DNA from: JBMNMS01 sp050953445
Lineage (GTDB): Bacteria > Bacillota > Clostridia > Peptostreptococcales > Anaerovoracaceae
Length of the DNA stretch: 64,000 nucleotides
Assembly: GCA_050953445.1 (NCBI GenBank)
Contig: JBMNMS010000001.1
Location: forward strand, 1,178,001 to 1,242,000
Direction: 5' to 3'
The position numbers were made by a program, and so were the translations under genes. The stretch's first letter is position 1. Every line of letters starts with the position of its first letter. Shown here one piece after another: positions 51,876 to 60,979 of the stretch. The notes beneath the pieces are model-generated. The model was not told where the DNA came from, did no database searches, and saw only the letters and a program-made list of their open reading frames with translations.

Positions 51876-53069
51876 ATGGCAAAATCTAAATTTGAAAGAA
51901 CGAAGCCCCACGTCAACATAGGTACCATAGGTCACGTAGACCATGGAAAAACCACTTTGACTGCGGCGATTACCAAGACGCTAAATCAAAGATACAATTT
52001 AGGTCAGATGGTAGCCTTTGACCAGATCGATAAGGCACCGGAGGAAAAGGAAAGAGGAATAACCATAGCCACATCTCACGTAGAATATGAGACACCGAAC
52101 AGACACTATGCACACGTAGACTGCCCGGGTCACGCCGACTACGTAAAGAACATGATCACCGGAGCCGCACAGATGGACGGAGCAATACTGGTAGTAGCAG
52201 CAACGGATGGTCCCATGCCCCAGACCAGGGAGCACATCCTTCTGTCCAGACAGGTAGGCGTACCCTATATCATAGTATTCCTGAACAAATGTGACATGGT
52301 AGATGATGAGGAACTTCTGGATCTGGTAGAGATGGAAGTGAGAGAGCTTTTGGACAGCTATGACTTCCCCGGAGATGATACACCGATAATAAGAGGATCG
52401 GCTCTTGAAGCCTTGAATAATCCGGAAGGCCCCTGGGGAGATAAGATAGTAGAATTATTTGAAGCAGTGGACACATATATTCCCGAGCCACAGCGTGCAG
52501 TTGACAAGCCCTTCCTGATGCCGGTAGAAGACGTATTTTCCATAACGGGCCGTGGAACAGTAGCCACCGGCAGAGTAGAGAGAGGAATCTTGAAGGTATC
52601 CGACGAGGTAGAAATCGTAGGGATGACGGAGGAGAGAAGAAAGGTAGTAGTAACCGGCGTAGAGATGTTCCGCAAATTGCTGGATCAGGCGGAAGCAGGT
52701 GACAACATCGGGGCTTTGTTGAGGGGAGTCCAAAGGACGGATATCGAAAGAGGTCAGGTTCTTGCCGCAATCGGAAGCATAAATCCCCACACCAAGTTTT
52801 CAGCGGAAGTATATGTTTTGAAAAAGGAAGAAGGGGGAAGGCACACACCTTTCTTTAACGGATACAGACCCCAGTTCTACTTCCGTACAACTGACGTAAC
52901 CGGGAACATATCCCTGCCCGAGGGAGTTGAAATGTGCATGCCCGGGGATAACATCCAGATGGAAATAGAACTGATCACACCCATCGCTATCGAGGAAGGT
53001 CTGCGCTTTGCTATCAGGGAAGGCGGACGTACGGTAGGTGCAGGTGTAGTAGCTGCCATCAAAGAATAA
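51876..53069 (+). CDS. tuf: Translation elongation factor Tu
   Basis: 397 residues with GTPase motifs 'GHVDHGKTT', 'DCPGHADYVKNM', 'NKCDMVDD' and 'GSALEAL', then EF-Tu domains 2 and 3. ATG follows 'ataggagg'. Codon use is strongly biased, as expected for a very highly expressed gene (an antisense frame stays open because of it). Delivers aminoacyl-tRNA to the ribosome. Terminator at 53083. Confidence 0.99.
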   Translation: MAKSKFERTKPHVNIGTIGHVDHGKTTLTAAITKTLNQRYNLGQMVAFDQIDKAPEEKERGITIATSHVEYETPNRHYAHVDCPGHADYVKNMITGAAQMDGAILVVAATDGPMPQTREHILLSRQVGVPYIIVFLNKCDMVDDEELLDLVEMEVRELLDSYDFPGDDTPIIRGSALEALNNPEGPWGDKIVELFEAVDTYIPEPQRAVDKPFLMPVEDVFSITGRGTVATGRVERGILKVSDEVEIVGMTEERRKVVVTGVEMFRKLLDQAEAGDNIGALLRGVQRTDIERGQVLAAIGSINPHTKFSAEVYVLKKEEGGRHTPFFNGYRPQFYFRTTDVTGNISLPEGVEMCMPGDNIQMEIELITPIAIEEGLRFAIREGGRTVGAGVVAAIKE

Positions 53070-53082
53070 TTGAAAACATAAG

Positions 53083-53112
53083 GTGCCGGAGCATTTCCGG
53101 CACTATTTTTTT
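53083..53112 (+). terminator. tuf terminator
   Basis: Eight-pair perfect stem gtgccgga (53083-53090) with tccggcac (53096-53103), 5-nt loop, followed by 'tattttttt'. Confidence 0.94.
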
Positions 53113-53133
53113 GGTATGGAGAAATAGAAATAT

Positions 53134-53418
53134 ATGAATGCACATGAAATTTTGGCAATTGTTCTTCTGTCGTGGAATGTGATTACACTCTTTATCATGG
53201 GTATAGATAAACACAGGGCAGCCAAGGAAAAAAGCAGGGTAAGTGAAAGCACTTTACTGCTGTTGGCCTTTGCAATGGGGGGGCTGGGAATCCTTTTGGG
53301 CATGCTTCTTTTCCATCATAAAACTAGGAGGCCCCTGTTTATAGTATTAGTCCCGGTGACCCTCATAATCAATGTTTTGACTCTAATTGGTATATTAAAG
53401 ATGATTTCAACTTTATGA
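53134..53418 (+). CDS. DUF1294 family small membrane protein
   Basis: 94 residues, three to four membrane helices. Family pattern: 'LLSWNVITLFIMGIDKHRAAK' and 'LLLLAFAMGGLGILLGMLLFHHKTRRPLF' (DK-x-x-A, then G-G-x-G and H-K-T). Function unknown. It sits alone between the tuf terminator and the rpmG promoter, so it must have its own weak promoter or rely on read-through. Confidence 0.85.
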   Translation: MNAHEILAIVLLSWNVITLFIMGIDKHRAAKEKSRVSESTLLLLAFAMGGLGILLGMLLFHHKTRRPLFIVLVPVTLIINVLTLIGILKMISTL

Positions 53419-53423
53419 GGGTA

Positions 53424-53452
53424 TTGACAGGGTCAATTTACTATGATATTCT
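53424..53452 (+). promoter_or_regulatory. Promoter of rpmG-secE-nusG
   Basis: -35 TTGACA (53424-53429), 17-bp spacer, -10 TATTCT (53447-53452) with an upstream TGa extension. About 100 bp before rpmG. Confidence 0.75.
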
Positions 53453-53554
53453 AATTTAGCGACTTTGGGCCGTTATTTTTGATGTTCGGATAAAGTTGTT
53501 GTACAAACAAATAAAGAAAAACTATAAGTATTAGAAAGTTGCGAGGGCACTAAA

Positions 53555-53704
53555 ATGAGAACAAGGGTCACATTGGCTTGTACAGAATGTAAACAGAGGA
53601 ATTACAATACGATGAAGAATAAAAAAAATGATCCGGATCGTATAGAATTCAATAAGTATTGCAGATTTTGCAAAAAGCACACGCTCCATAAGGAGACAAA
53701 ATAG
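53555..53704 (+). CDS. rpmG: 50S ribosomal protein L33
   Basis: 49 residues beginning MRTRVTLACTECKQRNY and ending in 'KYCRFCKKHTLHKET'. Two Cys-x-x-Cys pairs form the zinc ribbon of the Zn-binding (C+) type of L33. ATG 53555 follows 'gcgaggg'. Position just before secE is canonical. Confidence 0.96.
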   Translation: MRTRVTLACTECKQRNYNTMKNKKNDPDRIEFNKYCRFCKKHTLHKETK

Positions 53705-53718
53705 TTGATTGAGGGAAT

Positions 53719-53958
53719 GTGAATAATATGGAAAAAAAACCAGTAGCAAATCCCAACAAAAAAAGCAGGCTCAGTCTGGGCTCCTACTTTAAAGGCGTTA
53801 AAACTGAAATGAAAAAGGTTGTATGGCCTACCAAGAGGGAAATGATATCCTATACAGGGGTAGTAATTTTTGCATGTACATTTTTCGCCTTGTTGTTCTG
53901 GGGTTTTGACTCCGCATTCTTGGCTTTGCTGAGAGCCGTTTTGAACATCAGTATTTAG
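53719..53958 (+). CDS. secE: Preprotein translocase subunit SecE
   Basis: 79 residues with one C-terminal membrane helix; family motif 'FKGVKTEMKKVVWPTKREM'. The start is GTG 53719 or ATG 53728: 'gaggg' is three bases before the former and twelve before the latter, neither ideal. Part of the SecYEG channel. Nine bases before nusG. Confidence 0.95.
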   Translation: MNNMEKKPVANPNKKSRLSLGSYFKGVKTEMKKVVWPTKREMISYTGVVIFACTFFALLFWGFDSAFLALLRAVLNISI

Positions 53959-53968
53959 GAGTAAACAA

Positions 53969-54574
53969 ATGGATGATATGCGGAAAGAAGACATGCCTAA
54001 TATTGTAACCGAGGAAGAAGATAAGGTTGATGTCGCCGATGCCGGCATTAGAGAAGTCGATTCAAGGGCAAAGTGGTATGTGATACACACCTATTCGGGG
54101 CATGAGAACAAGGTTAAAGTAAATATAGAGAAGTTGGTTGAGAACAGAGGCATGCAGGATTTGGTTTTGGAAGTCGTAGTGCCTACTGAGGATCATGTGG
54201 AAATTAAGGACGGGCAAAGGAAGATTAAGACCAGAAAAATGTTTCCCGGTTATGTAATAGTGAAGATGATAGTAACCAACGAATCATGGTACCTGGTAAG
54301 AAATACCCAGGGAGTAACCGGTTTTGTCGGTCATGGCTCTGAGCCTATCCCTCTTACCGACGAAGAAGTCAGGAGGATGGGAATCGAGAAAATCTATATC
54401 GATTTAGACATAAAGACGGGCGATAGCATCAAGGTTATAAATGGCCCCTTTGAAAGCTTTATGGGTGTAGTTGAAGAAGCTAACTTTGACAGGCAGATAT
54501 TGAAGGTAAGGATATCCATGTTCGGAAGAGACACACCTGTGGAATTAGGATTTGATCAGGTGGATAAAATCTGA
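53969..54574 (+). CDS. nusG: Transcription termination/antitermination factor NusG
   Basis: 201 residues. NGN domain from ~35 ('KWYVIHTYSGHENKVKVNIE', 'RKMFPGYVIVKM') and a C-terminal KOW domain ('GDSIKVINGPFESFMGVVEE'). An acidic N-terminal extension of about 33 residues precedes the conserved core; most NusG proteins start near 'WYVI'. No convincing internal start with a ribosome binding site exists, and the extension follows secE at normal spacing, so I keep it. Confidence 0.96.
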   Translation: MDDMRKEDMPNIVTEEEDKVDVADAGIREVDSRAKWYVIHTYSGHENKVKVNIEKLVENRGMQDLVLEVVVPTEDHVEIKDGQRKIKTRKMFPGYVIVKMIVTNESWYLVRNTQGVTGFVGHGSEPIPLTDEEVRRMGIEKIYIDLDIKTGDSIKVINGPFESFMGVVEEANFDRQILKVRISMFGRDTPVELGFDQVDKI

Positions 54575-54639
54575 CAGTAAAACTGTGGGAAATAGATAAA
54601 ACACGGGTGAAAATCAGCCTGTGAGAAAGGAGAAAGCAA

Positions 54640-55065
54640 ATGGCAAAAAAAGTAGACGGCTTGATAAAGCTGCAGATTCCGGCAGGTGCTGCAACTCCTG
54701 CGCCCCCCGTTGGGCCTGCCTTGGGGCAAAAGGGTGTGAACATTATGGATTTTTGTAAGCAATTCAATGCCAAGACGGCGGATCAGCCGGGGATGATTAT
54801 CCCTGTTGTGATTACGGTATACACCGACAGGTCTTTTACCTTTATCACAAAAACCCCACCCGCATCCGTACTGCTGAAGAAAGCTGCTAACCTGGATGTG
54901 GCATCGGGTGAGCCTAATAAGAAGAAAGTGGCCACAATAGACATAGAGCAGGCTAGGGAAATAGCAAAGATCAAAATGGCTGACCTTAATGCGGCGGATT
55001 TGGATAGCGCCACAGAAATGGTTAAGGGAACGGCTAGAAGCATGGGAATAGTAGTTAAAGAATAA
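54640..55065 (+). CDS. rplK: 50S ribosomal protein L11
   Basis: 141 residues of usual length; 'KLQIPAGAATPAPPVGPALGQKGVNIMDFCKQFN' type start (blocks) and C-terminal rRNA-binding domain 'MADLNAADLDSATEMVKGTARSMGI'. Strong 'aaaggag' site. Forms the GTPase-associated centre with 23S rRNA and L10. Confidence 0.98.
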   Translation: MAKKVDGLIKLQIPAGAATPAPPVGPALGQKGVNIMDFCKQFNAKTADQPGMIIPVVITVYTDRSFTFITKTPPASVLLKKAANLDVASGEPNKKKVATIDIEQAREIAKIKMADLNAADLDSATEMVKGTARSMGIVVKE

Positions 55066-55120
55066 TTGGTGGGAGGCGCCTTAAAGAAGGTGGCCGATAG
55101 AACCACGAGGAGGTAGAAAG

Positions 55121-55816
55121 ATGCCAAAGAGAGGCAAGAAATACAAAGAATCGGTAAAACTTTACGATAAACAGGAACTTTTTGATGCCAAAGAGGCGTT
55201 GGAACTGGTAATTAAAACAGGAAAAGCAAAATTTGATGAAACCGTTGAGGTTCACCTTAAGCTTGGTGTAGATGGTAGACACGCTGATCAACAAGTTAGA
55301 GGTGCGATAGTTTTACCTCACGGAACAGGTAAGACGAAAAAGGTTCTGGTTTTCGCAAAGGGAGATAAGGCTAAAGAAGCTGAAAATGGTGGTGCTGACT
55401 ACGTGGGTGCTGAAGAACTGGCTCAGAAGATTCAGACAGAAAACTGGTTTGATTTTGATGTTGTAGTTGCTACCCCCGATATGATGGGTGTCGTTGGAAG
55501 GCTGGGTAAGATTTTAGGGCCTAAGGGTCTCATGCCTAACCCCAAATCCGGTACGGTGACCATGGATATTGAAAAGGCTTTGGAAGAGATAAAGGCTGGT
55601 AAGGTGGAGTATCGCTTGGATAAGACCAACATTATCCACACCCCCATCGGGAAGGTCTCCTTCGGTGTTGAAAAATTGGAAGACAATTTTAAGGCATTGG
55701 TAGAAGCTGTGGTAAAGGCAAAACCCAGCGTAGCCAAGGGACAATATCTGAGAAGCGTTACCGTGAGTAGCACTATGGGGCCTGGAATAAAGGTGAATCC
55801 CATGAAGCTTACTTAA
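55121..55816 (+). CDS. rplA: 50S ribosomal protein L1
   Basis: 231 residues; two-domain L1 with 'FDETVEVHLKLGVD', 'GTGKTKKVLVFA', 'GRLGKILGPKGLMPNPKSGTV' and 'SVTVSSTMGPGIKV' blocks. Ribosome binding site 'gaggaggt'. Follows rplK by 55 bp, same transcript. L1 stalk protein and often an autogenous repressor of rplKA. Confidence 0.98.
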   Translation: MPKRGKKYKESVKLYDKQELFDAKEALELVIKTGKAKFDETVEVHLKLGVDGRHADQQVRGAIVLPHGTGKTKKVLVFAKGDKAKEAENGGADYVGAEELAQKIQTENWFDFDVVVATPDMMGVVGRLGKILGPKGLMPNPKSGTVTMDIEKALEEIKAGKVEYRLDKTNIIHTPIGKVSFGVEKLEDNFKALVEAVVKAKPSVAKGQYLRSVTVSSTMGPGIKVNPMKLT

Positions 55817-55847
55817 AAGATGCACAAGTGGGAAAAAGGCTTTCTAA

Positions 55848-55971
55848 AACTGCATACAAACTGTAGACAGCAGGTGCGAGATTATAACGAGATCTTGCTT
55901 AATCTCCTGCCGAGGTATGATATATTAAAAATTCTAAACCTTTTCTGTCTGCAGGATGGAAAGGGTTTTTT
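55848..55971 (+). promoter_or_regulatory. Ribosomal protein L10 leader with terminator
   Basis: The 190-nt gap before rplJ holds the L10-leader core: 'tgtagacagcaggtgcgag' and 'cttaatctcctgccgaggt', the conserved binding site for L10-L12. A ten-pair hairpin follows (aaaccttttc 55936-55945 with gaaagggttt 55959-55968) and ends in a T run. It should attenuate rplJL when free L10 is in excess. Confidence 0.93.
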
Positions 55972-56027
55972 GATGAGTATTTAGCAAGAATTGACATTGG
56001 GAACCGATGTCGGAAAGGAGAAGGGAT

Positions 56028-56528
56028 ATGGCATCGCAGGAAAACTTAAAAATAAAACAGGCGGTAATCGAAGAAATTAAAGAAAAATTTGAGAAAGCTC
56101 AATCTGCTATTGTCATTGATTATATGGGAATCAATGTGGCTCAGGCAGATGCTATGAGGAAAAAACTCAGGGAAGCTGATGTTGATTATGTCGTCTATAA
56201 AAACAAGATGGCGGAAAGGGCCATACAGGGTACTGATTATGCGGAATTGACCTCAATTCTGGCAGGGCCCAGCGCATTTGCCTTTAGCTATGATGACCCC
56301 ATTGCCCCCGCCCGGGTATTAAACGGGATAATTAAAGAATATAAAAAGATGGAATTTAAGGGTGGAATGATCGAGGGCGTTTATTATGATGCTGAAGGCG
56401 TTAAAGCCATCGCATCATTGCCTGGCAGAGAAGAACTTATCGCTAAATTCATGGGCAGTATTCAGTCACCAGTATCTAAACTGGTTCGTACATTCAAGGC
56501 AATAGCTGATGATAAAGAGGAAGCGTAA
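56028..56528 (+). CDS. rplJ: 50S ribosomal protein L10
   Basis: 166 residues from ATG 56028, which has 'aaaggagaaggg' upstream; in-frame ATG 56007 lies before that site. Family pattern 'IVIDYMGINVAQADAMRKKLR', 'YVVYKNKMAERA' and 'GPSAFAFSYDDP'. Stalk base protein that binds L7/L12 dimers; regulated through its leader. Confidence 0.97.
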   Translation: MASQENLKIKQAVIEEIKEKFEKAQSAIVIDYMGINVAQADAMRKKLREADVDYVVYKNKMAERAIQGTDYAELTSILAGPSAFAFSYDDPIAPARVLNGIIKEYKKMEFKGGMIEGVYYDAEGVKAIASLPGREELIAKFMGSIQSPVSKLVRTFKAIADDKEEA

Positions 56529-56555
56529 GAAATAATAGAAAAGGAGAGAAAGAAA

Positions 56556-56924
56556 ATGAGTAAAGAGCAGATTATTGAAGCTATAAAAAATATGACCGTA
56601 TTGGAACTTAATGAATTAGTAAAAGCATGTGAAGAGGAATTTGGTGTATCGGCGGCAGCTCCTGTTGCAGTAGCCGGCGCAGGGGCAGCAGTAGTGGCTG
56701 AGGCTGAAGAGCAGACAGAATTCACCGTGGTTCTCAATGGACCGGGAGCAGAAAAAATCAAGGTTATTAAGGTTGTAAGGGAATTGACAGGTCTTGGCTT
56801 GAAGGAAGCTAAGGAATTGGTTGATAATGCACCATCCAATGTTAAAGAAGGCGTTGAAAAAGCTGAGGCCGAATCTGTTAAGGCTGCTCTCGAGGAAGTT
56901 GGAGCATCGGTTGAACTTAAATAA
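56556..56924 (+). CDS. rplL: 50S ribosomal protein L7/L12
   Basis: 122 residues: N-terminal dimerisation helices, Ala-rich hinge ('AAAPVAVAGAGAAV' region) and C-terminal domain with 'KIKVIKVVRELTGLGLKEAKELV'. 27 bp after rplJ with 'aaaggag'. Confidence 0.98.
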   Translation: MSKEQIIEAIKNMTVLELNELVKACEEEFGVSAAAPVAVAGAGAAVVAEAEEQTEFTVVLNGPGAEKIKVIKVVRELTGLGLKEAKELVDNAPSNVKEGVEKAEAESVKAALEEVGASVELK

Positions 56925-56954
56925 TACAGGAAATCTTTTGCACATTATTTAATC

Positions 56955-56982
56955 AATGCCATGGCCAATGCCATGGCATTTT
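56955..56982 (+). terminator. Partial terminator between rplL and rpoB
   Basis: Perfect 11-bp inverted repeat aatgccatggc (56955-56965) and gccatggcatt (56970-56980), 4-nt loop caat, followed only by 'ttaag'. Such attenuators lower rpoBC transcription relative to rplJL. Confidence 0.75.
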
Positions 56983-56998
56983 AAGCCAAAAATATTGC

Positions 56999-57027
56999 TT
57001 GACGGCTTGTTTGATATGTAGTATCAT
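56999..57027 (+). promoter_or_regulatory. Promoter of rpoBC
   Basis: -35 TTGACG (56999-57004), 17-bp spacer, -10 TATCAT (57022-57027), about 50 bp before the rpoB start. Confidence 0.8.
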
Positions 57028-57077
57028 AGTTTATTGCCACGTGTAGTGTTTTGTGTTTTATACAAGGAGTGATGAAT

Positions 57078-60000
57078 ATGCCGGAACCCGTAAAAATCGG
57101 TAAAAAGGAGCGCATGAGCTACTCAAAAATTCATGAGGTCGTCTCCATGCCAAACCTGATTCAAATCCAGATTGATTCATACAACTGGTTTATTGAAGAG
57201 GGATTGAGGGAAGTCTTTGAGGATATTTCCCCAATACGCGATTATGCCGACAATCTGGTCCTAGAGTTTATAGGCCATTCTTTGAACGATGAACCCAAAT
57301 ACGATCAGGAAGAATGCAAGGACAGGGATGTCACTTATTCTTCCCCCCTTAAAGTTAAGGTAAGGCTGGTCACCAAGGAGACCGGTGACGTGAAGGAGCA
57401 GGAAGTTTTCATGGGAGACTTCCCACTCATGACCGAAAAGGGAACGTTTATATATAATGGTGCGGAAAGGGTAGTTGTAACTCAACTGGTCCGATCCCCC
57501 GGGCCATACTATGATGTTACAATTGATAAATCAAATAACAAACTTTTCTCCACCACGATCATTCCTAATCGTGGTGCTTGGCTTGAATATGAAACAGACT
57601 CCAATGAGATAATATCCGTTCGTGTTGATCGTACCAGAAAGCAACCAATAACCACTATCCTGCGGGCTTTGGCCTATAGGTCCGTGGAGGAGAAGGTGGA
57701 AATTGAGCGGCGAAAGAACCAGGATATTTCAGAAGCTGAGCTGATGAAAAAGGTTCGGAGGTACAATGAGTTTTCCAGCGACATCGCAAAGATATTATAT
57801 GAAGGAACCAACTCAGAAATACAAGAAATTTTTGGGGATTTTCCCCGTCTTGAAAAATCCATGGCTAAAGATGTATCCAGCAATTACGATGAGGGGTTAA
57901 AGGAGATTTACAAAAAGCTTCGTCCCGGAGAACCGGCTACCTTTGAAAGTGCTTATGATCTAATAGAAACTCTATTTTTTGATACGAAGCGCTACGATCT
58001 GGCCAAGGTGGGACGCTATAAATATAACAAAAAACTTGGAATAGCCAATAGAATAGTCAATTGCGTTGTGGCGGAACCCGTAGTTGACCCCAACACCGGC
58101 GAAATTATGGCGGAACCCGGAACCAGGATTTCAAGGGACCTGGGAAATGCCATTGAAAATGCTGGTGTTGAATATGTATGGGTGTATAGCAAAACCGAGG
58201 AGGAAAGAAAGGTCAAGGTTATAGGCAACCATTTTGTTAACTTGAAAGATCATGTTGATTTTGACACCTCGTCCTTAAAGATAGCTCCGAAGGTCTATTA
58301 CCCTGCTTTAAAATGGATATTAGATAATGTGGAGGGAGAGGAGGCACAAAAGGAAGCCATTATAGGTAAGAGGAATCTTCTTTCACCTAAGCACATTATT
58401 TTAGATGATATAATCGCTTCTGTAAGCTATATACTAAACCTCGCCGATGGAGTAGGATATGTGGATGATATAGATCATCTTGGAAACAGACGGCTTCGCA
58501 CCGTAGGAGAGCTGCTCCAGAATCAGTTTAGAATCGGTCTTGCCAGAATGGAAAGAGTGGTAAAGGAAAGGATGACCATTCAGGACATCGAGGTTACCAC
58601 GCCCCAGGCTTTGATGAATATAAGGCCTGTGACAGCAGCCATTAAGGAGTTTTTCGGCAGTAGCCAGCTATCCCAATTCATGGATCAGACAAACCCCCTT
58701 GCTGAACTGACTCATAAAAGAAGGCTTTCAGCTCTGGGGCCAGGAGGACTTTCCAGAGAGAGGGCTGGATTTGAGGTTCGAGATGTGCATCATTCTCACT
58801 ATGGAAGGATGTGTCCTATTGAGACTCCGGAAGGCCCTAATATCGGACTTATCGGTTCTTTAACCACCTATGGCAAGATCAACGAATACGGTTTCATTGA
58901 AACACCTTATCGCAAGGTGGATAAGGAGAACGGTATCGTAACGGAGGAAATACATTATCTGACTGCCGATGAAGAGGAGCAGATTGTGATAGCACAGGCC
59001 AATGAGCCCTTAGACAGCCAGGGACGTTTTTTGAATGCCAAGGTAGTAGTAAGAAAGCCTGGCGGTGAAATTGACATGGTGGCTCCGGGAGTTGTGGATT
59101 ACATGGACGTTTCCCCTAAGCAGGTAGTGTCTGTAGCTACAGCCATGATTCCATTTTTGGAAAACGATGATGCTAACCGTGCTCTGATGGGGGCTAATAT
59201 GCAAAGGCAGGCTGTGCCACTATTGATAACGGAAGCACCAATAGTAGGAACGGGAATGGAAAATGTTGCAGCAAGAGATTCCGGTGTCGTGGTTCTGGCT
59301 CGAAATTCCGGTACTGTTGAATATGTTGATGCGAATAAGATAAAAATCAGAAGAGATGATACCAATGGGTTGGACGAATACAAATTGCTGAAGTTTAAGC
59401 GTTCTAACCAGGGCACATGTATTAATCAGCGCCCCATAGTGTTTAAAAATGAAAGGGTGGAAAAGGACGAGGTTATAGCTGATGGCCCTTCTACTGATCT
59501 TGGAGAAATAGCCTTGGGGAAAAATCTATTGGTTGGATTTATGACCTGGGAGGGGTATAACTTTGAGGATGCCATACTTTTAAACGAGCGCCTTATAATG
59601 GACGATGCCCTTACCTCATTGCATATTGAAGAATATGAATCAGAAGCCAGGGACACAAAGCTTGGTCCTGAGGAGATTACCCGTGACATACCTAATGTGG
59701 GGGAAGATGCTCTAAAAGATTTGGACGAGGAAGGCATAGTTCGAATTGGCGCAGAGGTTAATTCTTCGGACATTCTTGTTGGCAAGGTAACACCTAAAGG
59801 GGAGACTGAGCTTACAGCAGAAGAAAGGCTTTTGCGGGCAATCTTCGGGGAAAAGGCAAGGGAAGTCAGGGATACATCCTTGCGAGTTCCTCATGGAGAG
59901 ACGGGTATAGTGGTTGATGTGAAGGTGTTTTCCCGTGAAAATGGAGATGAGCTGCCCCCGGGGGTCAACAAGCTGGTCAGGTGCTATATAGCTACGAAAA

Positions 60001-60914
60001 GGAAGATAAGTGTAGGGGATAAAATGGCGGGAAGGCATGGTAACAAGGGGGTAATATCCCAAATCCTTCCCGAGGAGGATATGCCCTTCATGGAAGATGG
60101 GACACCTTTGCAGGTTATGCTCAATCCGTTAGGGGTACCTTCCCGAATGAATGTGGGCCAGGTTTTGGAGGTCCACCTTGGTCTGGCTGCAAAGCATAAG
60201 GATTGGTATATATCAACCCCTGTATTCGACGGGGCCAGTGAGTTGGATATAATAGATCTTTTAAAGGGGTGCGATCTGCCTGAAAGCGGTAAATTAATTC
60301 TGAGAGACGGTCGGACCGGAGAACCGTTTGACGGGCCCGTTACCGTGGGATATATGTATATGCTAAAACTTCATCATCTCGTGGATGATAAGATTCATGC
60401 CAGAAGCACAGGACCCTATTCCCTTGTGACACAGCAGCCTTTAGGCGGAAAAGCTCAATTTGGCGGACAACGCTTCGGGGAGATGGAAGTGTGGGCTTTA
60501 GAGGCCTACGGCGCTGCATATACGCTACAAGAGCTCCTTACAGTAAAATCCGATGACGTGGTAGGGAGAGTAAAAACCTACGAGGCTATAGTCAAGGGAG
60601 AAAACATTCCTGAACCGGGGATTCCCGAATCCTTTAAAGTTTTGATTAAGGAAATGCAGAGCCTTGGTCTTGATGTTAAGGTTCTTTCAGAAACAGAGGA
60701 GGAAATTGAAATAAAGGAATCCTTGGATATTGAAGGAATTGCCGGTCTTGAGGCTATTATAGAAAGGGAGAAGGAAGAGGAAGATCCCGAAGAAGAGGAA
60801 CATTCCTATATTCAAGAGGATCCTGAAGAGGATGTTATTGGTGAGATAGAAACAGATGAAGTGGATGAAGATTTTGCTATATATGATGAAGAAGACGAGC
60901 AGGATATAGACTAG
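57078..60914 (+). CDS. rpoB: RNA polymerase beta subunit
   Basis: 1278 residues from ATG 57078 ('aaggag' eight bases upstream; ATG 57072 is too close). All conserved parts seen: 'RSPGPYYDV', the rifampicin-pocket segment 'SSQLSQFMDQTNPLAELTHKR' then 'RLSALGPGGLSRERAGFEVRD', 'MCPIETPEGPNIGLI', 'GYNFEDAILL', 'VGDKMAGRHGNKG' and 'GGKAQFGGQRFGEMEVWALEAYGA' (blocks). The rifampicin region has the drug-sensitive type residues. A long acidic C-terminal tail of about 60 residues (many Glu/Asp) is lineage-typical for clostridia. Confidence 0.98.
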   Translation: MPEPVKIGKKERMSYSKIHEVVSMPNLIQIQIDSYNWFIEEGLREVFEDISPIRDYADNLVLEFIGHSLNDEPKYDQEECKDRDVTYSSPLKVKVRLVTKETGDVKEQEVFMGDFPLMTEKGTFIYNGAERVVVTQLVRSPGPYYDVTIDKSNNKLFSTTIIPNRGAWLEYETDSNEIISVRVDRTRKQPITTILRALAYRSVEEKVEIERRKNQDISEAELMKKVRRYNEFSSDIAKILYEGTNSEIQEIFGDFPRLEKSMAKDVSSNYDEGLKEIYKKLRPGEPATFESAYDLIETLFFDTKRYDLAKVGRYKYNKKLGIANRIVNCVVAEPVVDPNTGEIMAEPGTRISRDLGNAIENAGVEYVWVYSKTEEERKVKVIGNHFVNLKDHVDFDTSSLKIAPKVYYPALKWILDNVEGEEAQKEAIIGKRNLLSPKHIILDDIIASVSYILNLADGVGYVDDIDHLGNRRLRTVGELLQNQFRIGLARMERVVKERMTIQDIEVTTPQALMNIRPVTAAIKEFFGSSQLSQFMDQTNPLAELTHKRRLSALGPGGLSRERAGFEVRDVHHSHYGRMCPIETPEGPNIGLIGSLTTYGKINEYGFIETPYRKVDKENGIVTEEIHYLTADEEEQIVIAQANEPLDSQGRFLNAKVVVRKPGGEIDMVAPGVVDYMDVSPKQVVSVATAMIPFLENDDANRALMGANMQRQAVPLLITEAPIVGTGMENVAARDSGVVVLARNSGTVEYVDANKIKIRRDDTNGLDEYKLLKFKRSNQGTCINQRPIVFKNERVEKDEVIADGPSTDLGEIALGKNLLVGFMTWEGYNFEDAILLNERLIMDDALTSLHIEEYESEARDTKLGPEEITRDIPNVGEDALKDLDEEGIVRIGAEVNSSDILVGKVTPKGETELTAEERLLRAIFGEKAREVRDTSLRVPHGETGIVVDVKVFSRENGDELPPGVNKLVRCYIATKRKISVGDKMAGRHGNKGVISQILPEEDMPFMEDGTPLQVMLNPLGVPSRMNVGQVLEVHLGLAAKHKDWYISTPVFDGASELDIIDLLKGCDLPESGKLILRDGRTGEPFDGPVTVGYMYMLKLHHLVDDKIHARSTGPYSLVTQQPLGGKAQFGGQRFGEMEVWALEAYGAAYTLQELLTVKSDDVVGRVKTYEAIVKGENIPEPGIPESFKVLIKEMQSLGLDVKVLSETEEEIEIKESLDIEGIAGLEAIIEREKEEEDPEEEEHSYIQEDPEEDVIGEIETDEVDEDFAIYDEEDEQDID

Positions 60915-60979
60915 CAGATTTTTGTGCGCAAAAGACGTTACTTCATATAGGGATTTGTATATAGAAGGGAGAGAGCTCC

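Noticed and set aside
52270..52848. 192-codon reverse-strand frame opposite tuf
   Set aside because: EF-Tu codon bias leaves the antisense strand open; the predicted peptide has no recognisable domain and tuf is certain.
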